Below are positions 1-11,230 of a DNA stretch of 60,000 nucleotides, in pieces. The DNA is from Phoronis australis (Eukaryota; Phoronida; Phoronidae), in assembly GCA_002633005.1 (NCBI GenBank), contig NMRA01000002.1, positions 1,063,628-1,123,627 of the forward strand. The letters run 5' to 3'. The translations under genes and the position numbers were made by a program. The notes beneath the pieces are model-generated. The model worked only from the letters and a program-made list of their open reading frames with translations. It made no database searches and had not been told where the DNA came from. How positions within the stretch are numbered: position 1 is the stretch's first letter; every line of letters begins with the position of its first letter.

Positions 1-3000
1 GAAGGCTGATTATTGAATCCTGGGATGCTAGACAACATGCACGGGGATTTGCTAAGTGTTGGCAAAGAACATACAGTAAAACATGCCATGTGTCGGCTGT
101 TGTCCAAAATCTGTCCAAAAAGCTAATTGTGATACGCTCATTTCACATGTACGGTACGCTTGGAGTTTCAAAATGTGTCAAGTGAAGGAATGTCAACTAT
201 TATGCAGTACGTTTATACTGTCAAAAGTTACCTTAAGGATGTGATCTGTTATGTACACCATCAAGTAAGATCACGCTCTGCATTTGCCTTTCCATTAATT
301 GCGTGTTATATAAGCCTTCATCTAACTCACCACTCATCCTTTGGAAACTAATCACGACTTGTTTCTAAAGTGGGTAGCTGATGCTAACCAGCTTTGCTAC
401 GCCTCTCAGTCCATTTATACAGTCCGGGCGTCAAAGAAAAAACCTGTATCGCAGTGGCAGGATAGGCGCTGCTCTGAAATGTTCTTTGAGGTACGCGCTT
501 AAATACTTCGCTGGCGTGGCGTCTAAAAAGGATGTGCCAGTGCTAAACAGTTGAAAAACCATTGTTGAAAACAAGAAATTTAATAAAATACGATAAGCGT
601 GGTACACCCAGTGACGCATTTAGACAATGATCCAGTTTGCTAACGAAACAAACATTGATAAGATATTAGACTAAACATTGGACGGCGAGGCTAATATGGC
701 AAAAATTTAAATTAAACCGAATTTGCTGTGTGTTCTACATCAAAAAGAATTATAATCTTTGATCCTATTATAAAAATCACCAAAGCCCAGGGTCCTTGTA
801 TTCCCTAACAATAATGGCGGAAACGTTTAGGGTATCGCCGAAAAAAAATAGAAACAACTTTCTAAAACTACTCCGCGTGGAGATGCTGCTATAACTCAGG
901 TTCAGGTCGTCCTGTCACCACGAGACACCAGTTATCAGTTGCGTGCAGTTACTTGGAACTTACAGACAATGCATTCAAACTTCCAAAAAGTCTCCAGATT
1001 ACACAAGTCGGGGGAAAATGGGTGTCGACCTGCCAAATTTTCTGCAAATCCTTAAGTGTCTGAAGGTAACTGAATTTCAACTCCCCACTTCTTGCGAGCA
1101 GTAAAGGTTTAAGAAAAGTCACGGCTAGGCAAATGGTGGGTCAGAAAGGGCACGGCAACCACGAATCTTAAACGCAGACTTAAAATCCATACAAATGCCT
1201 TCCACAGCCTTAATGTACCTAAGCAGGACATAGGATTGTTCATTCAACAAGAACGAACGAGTGATTATGTTCCATGAGCGTTACCCTGTCAAGGCCCACA
1301 CGCGTATTCATATAGGGAGAGCAAGTAAAATAACAAAAAGTGAAACAAGAGCTTTTTGGAACCTCGAAGACAACACCCAAATATGTTATTTAAATATAAA
1401 ACTGCTTTCAAATATTATCAATGGGGTCGTTTATTGATTTAAATTCTTGTTTAGAATTAAATTTTGTCAAATTACTTTGTGTCACGTGAAACCGGCTTCA
1501 AGAGTGGCACCATAGACTATAGCAAATGGACCGCCAACTCCGTATATTTACAATGGACGAAATCTGTGATCTTACGCATAAGCCGTGACGTCATTATTCA
1601 CTAGCGACACCTGGCAAAATAAGCAAGTTTTACTTCCGGCAAGTATGTTGTCTGCTAATCATGGTCAGCTGTTGTGTGGTCGGATGCCAAAAGTACTCAT
1701 GATGTTATTGGAAGACTTTGAACAGCGGTTCAGTGCTATTTTTTTTTTCGTTGTACTGGACAGTAAAATTGATGCGAGAATTTCCCGTCACAATACACTA
1801 ACTGGAAACTGAAATTGGTAATTTAGGAGAGCGGCGCTTCCTCTGTAGGATAGTAAGCAAGAAAATGTCGGAGTTGCGAATCTGTTGTCTGTAATCTATG
1901 GTGGCACATGTTGTGAAATAGCGCACTTCCAAACACAGAACATTACTTGCCTATTGGTTTTGATGTTGCAATCGCGAGCTTCTAGCATAGTTTTCATTTT
2001 CATCAATTTAAACTTCGAAATTGTGTCATTCAGACCTTGGACTCCTTCATTACATGTTGGCTTTTCTGTAGTGACGTCGGGCGTTGAGATAGCAGCCGGA
2101 GCTCCGTCTAGTGGTTGCCGCTAGTCTTTACTAACAGACGGAGATTAGCCCACGGGTCGTGGTCGGTATGACAACCCTTATGGCTTGTTCACAGACAACG
2201 TGCCATGGTAGTCCGTTTTCCCCTTTGGTAGGAGGTGCATGAACATTAGGTAGGGTAGAAAATGATCGTTACCGAGCACACCATATACAGTGTACTCCCT
2301 ATTTTCTGTTTGATTAAAATGAAAAAGGCCGCCCAGGCGATCCCGGTTGTGTCGGTATACCTCACCGATATAGTCAAGTATCCCGTTTTCTTTTTTTTAA
2401 TTTCGACAGTTGCTAACTATGAGTCGTTTGTAGTCCAGTACTCTCGTACTCCCGCATACGCGGTTTCCTTGATTTGGCCAGTTCATTTTCCAGTTGGCAA
2501 CCTGGGCATTTTGTCAGGTCGCACTCAGTTTGTCGAATATTCTAAGCCTCGGGACCTGCAACTGGGGTATAAACTGATGTTTTGTTGCTAGTGAAAACAT
2601 TTGCTGAATGCCTTTGTTACCAACTTTGAACTCCGTTTCTTTCAGTGTAGTACAAATTGTATCATTTTTGCACAAACATTAGGCGTATGTCTATGTGTGC
2701 AAAATGCAAAAATTCCCGGGTCCGTGTGTACCACGATTAAGCGACTCTGAGGTCGAAAACAATGATGTCCGACAATATGTATCGGGTGTTAATTGTGACA
2801 CACATGTTTTCCGATGAACTGGAGATGTGGGACGGTGTTTTTGCAACACATTTTGTCGCATCCAATATATTCTGTTGGCCAAGCGACAGTATGTGTCGAC
2901 AATATATGCTACAATGGAGTCCCTGTCGAATGCAATGCAAAATACTGGCTTACAGGGCTGTAACTTTAAACTGTAAAAGCCACACAATATATGACCACGG

Positions 3001-3879
3001 TGACTGAATTTATCGAATCTGTAGTTTGCTTCCTAAAAGTGACTTAAGACAGATAGTTGGTTTTTTTGCTCGATACCCGCAAGTACTTGTCAAAAATAGT
3101 TAAATCTCACTTGTGCAAAAGTCAAAGTTTCTGAGAATATACACATAACTTCTACTTACTGATATAATTTCTATAAACTATTTCTAGACTGTGATGCGCT
3201 CATAACTATTTGTGTAAACTTGTTTTCAGCACTTGTGAAATGTGAGCGTAGCACCAAGTTTCTGTCCAAGTCTTGAATCACTTTCATGACAGAGACCACT
3301 GATGTAATAACATTTTGTGATCGCATCTACGAAGAAAAAAAATCAAAGGTTTAGTAATAGCTAAGATTGTGAAAGGGGTGGAGGAAACCCGTCTGCGAAA
3401 TGTGCCTTACATTGACCCGTTAGTGAAAAGGTTTTGCCTGTCGCAGGCTTCAAATATTCAAATATCGATCGATCAGAGAACTCAGTACGCAACCTACCGA
3501 TAGAGGGTGACCGACTAATTACTTGGTTTGCAGACGTACATGTAAGACACTCGCAAGTAATTGCGACCTCGTGTTTCATTTGTAGTCATCTTGCAAAGAG
3601 TTGCTTTGTCTTGCTTTTTCGCGAATGTTTTGCATCTACGGGAGTACCCCGGCCCACTGATAGTCATTTCTAGAGGTACGCGGTGAAAGTCGAATAAGCA
3701 GCTACGAATATTTGAACGGAGTAGACTGATACTAGTTTTAGTTCTGTAAATTTCATGCAGCTGTTCTTCTTGGTTACTAACTGTAGTCTGGGAGCCATAG
3801 ACTGTTTTTCTACTTAACCTGAATTCGGTGTTTCATGCAGTTTTAGTTATGGATAGGTAACCATGATTCAACAAATTGA

Positions 3880-4340
3880 GGCCATCATTATGCAAAATTC
3901 TATATTGCTTATAACTTCCTTAACCAGCAGTGCAGGCTGATTATTTTGATGTTTTCAATGATGTTTCCATGTTAAGTGAATTTAATGGAGAAAGTTAATA
4001 GTGGATACATCGAGAATTTGCATTGTATATGCAAATTAAGGCTACCGTTGTGTACCTATAGCTGCAGTAATGGGCATCACAGGTAAACTGTTTTGATATT
4101 GGAAGCCATGTTTTATGACCAATTAGTTTAATGACATGGTTTGCAAAATATTGTACGCTAAATTTGTATAATTTATGCAAATGAAGGCTGCCATTGTTTA
4201 AAATTCTGTTTTAGTCTCGTGGCCAAAAAGTTTACCGTGCAATGTTGTTCACTGTAAAGTTTTCTTTTGAAAATTTATTACATGTGGTTTGGAAAGTATT
4301 TTTATAATTCAAGGTGGAGGCCTCCGCCATCTTGAATTTT
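3880..4340. repeat. Degenerate repeat with ATGCAAAT octamers and a long palindrome
   Basis: Two similar segments about 143 bases apart each contain a perfect ATGCAAAT octamer followed by 'AAGGCTnCCnTTGT' (near 4029 and 4173); a weaker third version occurs near 3885. They are followed at 4306-4338 by a 33-base imperfect palindrome centred on GGCC, with AATTCAAG/CTTGAATT arms. This looks like a diverged low-copy repeat rather than a gene. The octamers match the POU-factor consensus but are probably part of the repeat. Confidence 0.5.
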
Positions 4341-4477
4341 GCCAAATCTCCATCTTCTGAACACGGCTTATAGGATCCTGCAATTTCTTGTTTCTAGTGT
4401 TTCATGGGACGCAGAATTTATTTCTGGTATTATTTTGTAGACGCAGGGTCAAACAGAAGGTCAACTGAAACGTCAAA

Positions 4478-4490
4478 GGTCAAGTTGACC
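4478..4490. promoter_or_regulatory. Perfect palindromic ERE-like site (GGTCAnnnTGACC)
   Basis: The bases match the inverted hormone-response element core with a 3-base spacer exactly. Two more GGTCA half-sites lie within about 35 bases upstream (near 4447 and 4459). It is a sequence match only: there is no neighbouring promoter, and it sits at the edge of a repeat-like region. Confidence 0.3.
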
Positions 4491-4959
4491 CTAAGTAAGG
4501 AATATTGATCCACTTCTTTTGGTGGACGAAATGGTAAATGTATTGGAAATGCTGAATCGATATCTTTTGATTTCTTCTATGATCCCATAATGTTAAGGAT
4601 AAGGGATTGCTAAAGAGTGGAATTAGACGCCGTCCCAGAATCTCAATAACTGAAGTCACGATATTACATGTTCTTTCTGAATTAGGATATGTGTGTACAT
4701 GTAGTCCGTACTGGTTGCTTATATGTAGATTATATCTCTGTAAATTGCATATGATACGTGTAGCCCTATGATAACATTTAATTATTTGGTTAATTTTAAA
4801 TCACTGCACCCCTATCGTATCAATATGTCAATAAATGAAGCCGCATCAGTATTACATTAAGCATATCTGGGCCTATGCATTCAAGTTTTGTTATGCTGGT
4901 GAGATATTATAAACTCTATATTTAAATTCAATATGCATTTGTAGAAATATTAAGTGAAA

Positions 4960-5499
4960 AGGGCCGCCCCGGATTGCACAGCGACAGAACTCTCCTCTGT
5001 CGCGGAGGTTAGAAAGAGCGTTGTTTTCATTGGCATCCGTTTGGAATGTCGGAAACCGTCAAAGTGAATTACCGCGGAAATATTCCCGATTTCAAATTTT
5101 AAAATTGCAGGAATTGAAGAGGTTTCTTCAAGGAACGGGATTCTTTCTGTTCAAAATAAACCCTGCGAATTTGCTTTATTCACTAGCTCCGTACTTTCTT
5201 GTCTTTGGCGGATGTAGGGAAGACAAAGAACCGCCACGTACCCGCGGGTTTGTCATGTTTATCCAACTTTCTCCCGTCTGCATGAGTTGCAGCACACGGC
5301 GCAGCAGTAATACTTCGTTACCATTGGAAAAACGAATATACCAATGCAGTCGAGAAAAACATGTACTGAGTTTTCAACAAAAAAGAATGTGGAACTCCAA
5401 TGGCGAAAAAAGAGGCTACAAAAGTGCCGGGCGGATATTGTGGCATTGTTGGCAAATACTGCAAGATTCGAGTGTCGCTGTATAATCCGGGACGGCCCT
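4960..5499. mobile_element. TIR-bounded non-autonomous DNA element
   Basis: Terminal inverted repeats of 26 bp lie at 4960-4985 and 5474-5499 and match at about 24 of 26 positions (outer bases AGGGCCG; inner CAGCGAC). They bound a 540-bp element. An open frame of 154 codons (5021-5485, +) fills the interior but resembles no transposase I know and is probably fortuitous. No clear target-site duplication could be found, so the superfamily is unassigned. Confidence 0.6.
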
Positions 5500-5844
5500 A
5501 TTGCACGTGTTTGAATTTGGAATTATACATATGTAATGTATAAGTATTAATGACAGGTGCATACTTAGTCATCATTCACATCTACTTGTTTTTCACCGTC
5601 TTCAACATCTACCTGTTTGCTGAACATGCCTGACTCTCACTTGTAATAGTCAGTGCAGTACGACGGGCTAGCACTGTTGCAACTGCAGCGCCTCTCGTCG
5701 CATTCCTGTCTTTCTGCACTGCACGCAGCTGCAGCTAACCACGTCAACTAGAGCTTGAGGTGCAACAGCTACTGTTGAAGTGGCCAGTGTCACTGTCAAT
5801 TTTCCATCCAAAGTTGTCACTTATTTTCATGGTGTATATTGGGA

Positions 5845-5978
5845 GTCAGCTGTCTTCCACATCGACATCTGAAGATACGCTCAGAGCACGTGCAAGTAAA
5901 CTTTGGCATCCGTCAGCTGTCTTCCACATCGACATCTGAAGATACGATCAGAGCACGTGCAAGTAAACTTTGGCATCC
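5845..5978. repeat. 67-bp tandem duplication (two copies, one mismatch)
   Basis: Positions 5845-5911 and 5912-5978 are the same 67-bp unit in direct orientation, differing at one base (gctc versus gatc). The near identity implies a recent duplication. The unit is not a multiple of three, so the short frame crossing it is not evidence for coding. Confidence 0.9.
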
Positions 5979-6789
5979 GGGCATCGTTCATTGTTTGGCA
6001 ACTCTTCTGCCAATAATGTATATGTACAAAATAATAACAAAATAACAGAACGATGTTTATGTATACTCTACAGGCTTCCTTAAAAATGCGAAAGTAAGAA
6101 CACCTCTCAGGCGAACAAAAACAAAAACATAGAAATTTTCCATGCTAGTGAATGGTTTTCTGATGCTTGTTTGTGTACAATGGGATAGTCTTTGGGGTTC
6201 TTTGAAGAAGTGGGTGTGAACTACGGAAGTTTTCCAAAAACATTCATGATAAGATATGAAAACCACTGATAATATTTTACGGCAATGTCACTAACAAGCT
6301 TGTTGACCGATCGACATGTCGACATTCTCTCCTATATAAAACAGCAGATTAGAGCTACTAACTGATATTATGTTACTTTTGGTGAAACAATTTATTATTC
6401 GGATGTTTAGTGATGATGTGTCATGGCAGTAGATGACGCAATTTGGACCCGGAAATAAGAATAGACATGACGTCACACTGGGTCCAAAACGTCATAATAA
6501 CGTCATGCTAAACATTCCTAGGGTGCAAAACGTGTGTAATAAGATATGTTGGGTCTGAGAATACTACAACATAACTGCTACTGCAACAGAGAAAATGCAT
6601 AGCCTGTAAAAAACTAAAGTACATGTTAATTAACGTTTAGCAAAAAGTGGGTAAGTTTGAAGATAATTTACGAACTAATGAGCCAGACAACGTGAGACTA
6701 TGCGTGAGTGAGCGTGTGACTGTCCGGTTGTGTATTTCTCTTCAATTACGACATTTTGAGTTTTGAAGTGCAGGACGCGCGTATTTAGC

Positions 6790-7262
6790 CAGTCTTCAAA
6801 ACTATGTTAACTGTGTAAAACTTCATCGTTAAGAAAATGTATATTTTTAGTATTTTTAGAATGTATACATTTTCTGAAAGAGGAAAACCTGTAAAAGTTG
6901 ATTTTCGACACTTGTCGGACAATCTGTCATCGATTGGGTCACGTGATCTTGTCATTTTAGTAAAATTTAGCAAACAATCACAGTGGAGCAACATTATCGA
7001 TAACACAAACAAATTTCTATTGATGGTAAATGTTCAAGTTGAAATCTCAAAATCGGCGCTACAGTTTTTTAAATTATTATTTCGTTTTTGTGTTATGCAA
7101 CTTCTGATTTCTTCATGAAAATCCCAACCCCCCATGCAAAAATGGAACATTTTAAAACTATTCCTAACAACATATTGCAGGACAGTGCATAAAGCATAAT
7201 ATCTGAAAGTTTAGTGAAATCGATGAGTGAATTCTGCCGTGTGATGGCGAAGTTTTTATTGT
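6790..7262 (+). repeat. Dispersed repeat family, copy 1
   Basis: This segment aligns along most of its length with 42041-42490 and partly with 26880-27150. Shared landmarks in the same order are 'TTTCTGAAAG', 'TCACGTGA(T/C)CTTG', 'AAATGTTCAA', 'TTTCGTTTT', and 'GTGCATAAAGC'. No TIRs, coding capacity or poly(A) tail is evident, so the class is unknown. Ends are approximate. Confidence 0.65.
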
Positions 7263-9945
7263 CCTAAGTTTTAACCTTAATTGTAAATAAATAGTTCGAA
7301 AAAATAAAATGTATTTGTACATATTTCGTCAAGGCAGCGGCAGTGTGGTCATTTATTAAACTTGTGTCCTCCAGTCTTTCTGTCTTCCATCCTTTAACAA
7401 TCGCATCGTGCGATGTTTTTATGAGTAGAACACTAACATTGATTGATTGCCGAGAATTTATCAATAGCCCTGTCGCATCATGACACAAGCTGCATCAGCG
7501 CTACGGCGCCAGTTCCACGACGCAAGACGACGATGGGTGTGTATAATGCTAAAAGTATAAGAAATGAAAATTTGGAATTAAAGAGCGGTAACTGTCTCTT
7601 GCACGGACTCTCTAGTTGAATGGGGAGTTGACTACAAGTAAATTTCCCGATTGCCGTCTTCGAATATCACTGACCCTTCCGATTCAATTTCATTACAAAA
7701 CGAGCGATTTTATTCCCAGTAGGTTAGGTCGTTTTTATTCATCAACGGATGTTGCTTTTTGTTCCGTCATGATGTCATGGTTGGCTTCGTGGAATACAAT
7801 ATAGTACCAATATTCATTCCTTATTAGGCAACTCACTGAGTTGACTAACCTGCTGCGCTGATCGCTTTCCCGTTTTGAAAATGTTGTAGAGAAAACACAA
7901 AACACCGTGTGTTCTTATTTTGTTGTAATTCTGTACAAAGTCCATTTATGGGTGTCTAACAAATTGTTAGCTGTTCTAATTATACCACATGTAACATATA
8001 GGAAGCCCACACTCCTCAGGATACGTTGTACGTCAGTGCCACCCGTTTACTAGGAACATCACCCCAATATACGCAGAGTGTGACCTTTCAGAGATACTGT
8101 CGTTGCCTGCGGGATCAAACGTGGTGTATAAGTCGACAAACCTGCAAAGAATTCCACGTTCCTTCTAGTCTCGCATCCAGCTTCTATTAGCATTAGAGTC
8201 TGCTGATCGTCTCGAAAACGACACCATTTGGTCAGATTTTTAACCAAAGTGGGAGAATGGTGTAAGCCATCAGCTTAGGATTGGTGTCCAGAGAGGACAA
8301 ATATGCGCCTTTGTTGACATGTCTAGCCTTCGTTGCTAAGTAACTTAACCTCATTTTCTGACCAATCATGCGCCAGAATAGATCGGAGACGTTCATTCTG
8401 CTGTGAACTAATCGAGTTTACATGGACTGAAAAAGTGGTTTTGATCGCTTAAATTGGACGTAGTAATCATATGGTAGGTTATGAGCAGGAAATTAAGTGT
8501 AATGAATAGCTTTGTTTAGTTTGACGCCTTGTTATCTTGGGTGTTTCAAAAACACGAAGTTGCGTGGAATACGTAAGAACAAGTTCTTGTTGTTGCAGCA
8601 ACCGCGCTTCAGAAAGGATGGTCCCAAGCCTTCTAAAGACCAGTACTCTTGGGCAGTTTCTCACCATCAGCCAAGCAGAATGTGTGAATGTTATTCTTTA
8701 ACTAGTCGAAATGTCTGAATGGTACTTCTGTCCGACTACGGTGTTTTTAAACACGTTAAAATGGTCTTTTCACTGTGCTGGATGGTTCCGACAAACCCCG
8801 TTAGGCCACGCCTACCATAGTTACCGTTACGAAGTCCCACAAGAGCAAAGCCAATATGGCAGGAGTTCTTTGAAAACTTACTTGTGTATTGATACAAATA
8901 CTACCAATACAGTACCGCACGTGGCAAGTAGATAGAACCGTACTATTTGCTCCGGGCAGAGCCACCTGTTAGCGTTAAAGTCCTTGGTCGAGTGGATGCT
9001 TTTTGCGGTGGTAGGTGTGTTCCAGTCAGAAACCAGGACCGCTCATATTATAGCCACATATGCCCAGATGTGGTATTTTCAGAAGAAAAAGCACGGCGTC
9101 CATTTTTGCTTTTGGTAACTTCATCTGTTTTTCTGTCTCGTAAATTTCCATTTGTCGAACAATTTGAGCGAACTCACGAAATTTAGGCCAACGATTTCCA
9201 CAGCATGTCGTTTGGCAGTTCTAGACAAGCCGAATCGCCACCTGGTGACTGGGTTTTGTAAACTGCTACAAACAGAGCCATCTCCGAAAAATATTATTTT
9301 TGGATCACGTTTTAGGTTGGAAACCCTTGTTGTTGTTTTCTTTGTTTTTTTTTCACACAGAGAGTTAGCGTTCCCAATTACACATGATAAAACCACGCTC
9401 CGACAGGAATTCAAAGATTGCTTCAACACTAGGATTTAACAGCCTTTTAATTAATTTATTCCACTTTGAATGTTACGATTTTGTCTTCATCTAATTTGCG
9501 CTTCGTGTGACTTTAAGAGAAACGCATGCGCAGTTACAGTTAACATTTGTCAATATCAATTGTGCAAGTCATCTTCTAGTGGATTATAAAGACTTAACCA
9601 TGCACCTTCCGCAAGTGCTCAAGGGAGCGATGGTCGCAATCTACATCCGATATGACTTTTTAATTATCATGCATTGTTAAACAACTTATTGGTGTTACTT
9701 AAACTTAGCACGCTTATACAGAAAAATCCTATTGGTCAGATTGACTGCATAAATATGGGGCAACTGGCATCGATTTCAAGTTATTAGCGTTAAGTAAATC
9801 AGAAACCAAGCCAGTACCATTACTTTAAAAGCACTTCTATTGCCAGGTAAAGCACAAATGTCGAGTAACCTTAAGCTTGTTTCGCATTAGCTACAAAACT
9901 GCTAGCTTTAGGCGTGGGCTTGGCGTTATTTTCGTTGAATCATCC
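7263..9945. other. Intergenic stretch upstream of the GPRIN-like gene
   Basis: No gene recognised. The last part could hold the promoter and a non-coding first exon of the GPRIN-like gene: TATAAA at 9585-9590 and, further on, an ATTGG (inverted CCAAT) box at 9731-9735 with a TATA-like 'cataaatat' at 9749-9757. These are pattern matches without support from transcripts. Confidence 0.4.
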
Positions 9946-9966
9946 ATCTTACTGTTTCGTTACAGT
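9946..9966 (+). other. Likely 3' splice site before the GPRIN-like coding exon
   Basis: A pyrimidine-rich run ends in TTACAG at 9960-9965, giving a good acceptor, so the coding exon would begin at 9966 with about 80 bases of 5' UTR. This fits the vertebrate GPRIN pattern of an untranslated first exon and a single large coding exon. Confidence 0.45.
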
Positions 9967-10045
9967 CGTGAAACACGTACAGACTGTGCGACCGGTTGAC
10001 GAAGACGGCGAGGTATTTATTAATAATCTTTATTAATAATTCAAC

Positions 10046-11230
10046 ATGCAGTCGCGAGATGCACAGTCAAGAAGGCAGTTGTTCCGTGCCGACTGGGAGA
10101 GACACCAGACGGTTGATGAATGCGAGATGGCGACGGCACGCGACCGACGGAGTACGCGTCGAGATGGTGCAATGGCAGGGACATGTAAAGACAACTTTGA
10201 GGTAAATCGTTTAAGCGACCGTCAGGAGAAAGAAGAAAAGGCAAACGTAAGAAAGAAAAGTCCTCGAGAAATGGCGTGTACAGCTGGTTCTTCGGAATTC
10301 AAGGCGGCGACGACAAACAAGCCTAGACTTCAGTTACAACGAAGAAGCTTGACGGATCCCGGTGATTTCTCTCCAAGTAGTCATTGCTCTGGTGCAATAC
10401 AGTCGGAAAGGAAATTGTTGCAGACGCGATCAGCGAGCAATCCTTCACTGGTGTTATCGAAATTCAAAGAGAAAATTCGGAAAAAAGTGGCAAAAGCTAG
10501 TGACTGGCGGGATTCAAAAGCTATGACACGAGAAAAATTCCCTGAATCACCATCTTTGTCGAATCCGCGTAGAACGGAAAAAATTAAAAGTTTTAGCGAA
10601 GGCTCTCGCGATTCCACTGGATCATTAAGAAGTGTCAGTAGTGGTGGCGGTGAAGAAATTTTTTGCGGTGAAAAACTGACTCCGGGCATTATTTGCACAA
10701 CGAAAGATTTGGAGGCTATTCTAGGAGGAACAACGGATTCCCATACGAAAGGAAACCTAGACGGATCATTACATGTGGATTTACCACCAAAACCTCTTAA
10801 GCCTGGGTTGGACAAACTAAAAAAGGACCATTCCGGTTTCTATAGTTTGACCAACTCTCCAAAACAATCACCCCCTGTTACACGAGAAACCCGAAAGTTT
10901 CGCTATGATTTGGATACAAGTGAACACGTTATTTCTGAAAAGGCTTTATTTGAAAGCTTACTGAAACCACAAACAGTAAAAGATGTTGAATATGACGATC
11001 GTGGTGAAACTTGGGAAATTTACGGTGCAGATTTTGACCCGGAAGTACTTGGGGATGCTATACAGAGACATCTTAACAGAATGGAATCTGATGAGGATCA
11101 TGGCGAACCATTGGGTAAAGACAAGAACGACCCAAGACAAGGAAGCAAAAATAACTGGGCCCGTCGAGCCTGGGTCCGTGTGTTTGAAACAGTAAGACAA
11201 AAACATAGAAGTGTGGACTCGAGCGCGTAG
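10046..11230 (+). CDS. GPRIN-like protein (G-protein-regulated inducer of neurite outgrowth family)
   Basis: A 394-residue single-exon frame. The ATG is preceded immediately in frame by two TAA codons, so this start is secure. Residues 1-310 are polar, Ser/Lys/Arg-rich and probably disordered, with a basic patch at 138-150. Residues 313-346 carry the family signature: V-Y-D-D-R-G, then T-W-E-I-Y-G-A (322-328), D-P-E-V-L-G (331-336) and A-I-Q-R-H-L (338-343), matching the GRIN C-terminal domain pattern W-E-(V/I)-Y-G-A...L-G-x-A-I-Q-x-H-L. Vertebrate GPRIN1-3 bind activated Galpha(o/i/z) at the plasma membrane and promote neurite growth, and they also have one coding exon. The last 25 residues are basic and aromatic (W371, W376) but contain no cysteine, unlike the palmitoylated tail of vertebrate GPRIN1. 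The family call rests on this C-terminal block; binding of G proteins is inferred. Confidence 0.82.
   Translation: MQSRDAQSRRQLFRADWERHQTVDECEMATARDRRSTRRDGAMAGTCKDNFEVNRLSDRQEKEEKANVRKKSPREMACTAGSSEFKAATTNKPRLQLQRRSLTDPGDFSPSSHCSGAIQSERKLLQTRSASNPSLVLSKFKEKIRKKVAKASDWRDSKAMTREKFPESPSLSNPRRTEKIKSFSEGSRDSTGSLRSVSSGGGEEIFCGEKLTPGIICTTKDLEAILGGTTDSHTKGNLDGSLHVDLPPKPLKPGLDKLKKDHSGFYSLTNSPKQSPPVTRETRKFRYDLDTSEHVISEKALFESLLKPQTVKDVEYDDRGETWEIYGADFDPEVLGDAIQRHLNRMESDEDHGEPLGKDKNDPRQGSKNNWARRAWVRVFETVRQKHRSVDSSA

Larger units (their letters stand above)
1..4959. other. Gene-poor stretch
   Basis: I see no recognisable gene here. Open frames are short and unrelated to any family I know; the longest (2262-2591, +) is hydrophobic in parts but lacks splice or homology support. 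A full CRE consensus (TGACGTCA) lies at 1586-1593 and an ETS-like ACTTCCGG about 50 bases further on, the kind of pair found in CpG-type promoters, but no convincing coding exon follows. The part from about 3.85 to 4.6 kb is repeat-like (see separate entries). Confidence 0.6.

Noticed and set aside
1651-1720. A THAP-like N-terminus (M-V-S-C-C-V-V-G-C) after CRE and ETS-like promoter sites
   Set aside because: The frame meets a stop four codons after the second cysteine, and no frame downstream shows the rest of a THAP domain.
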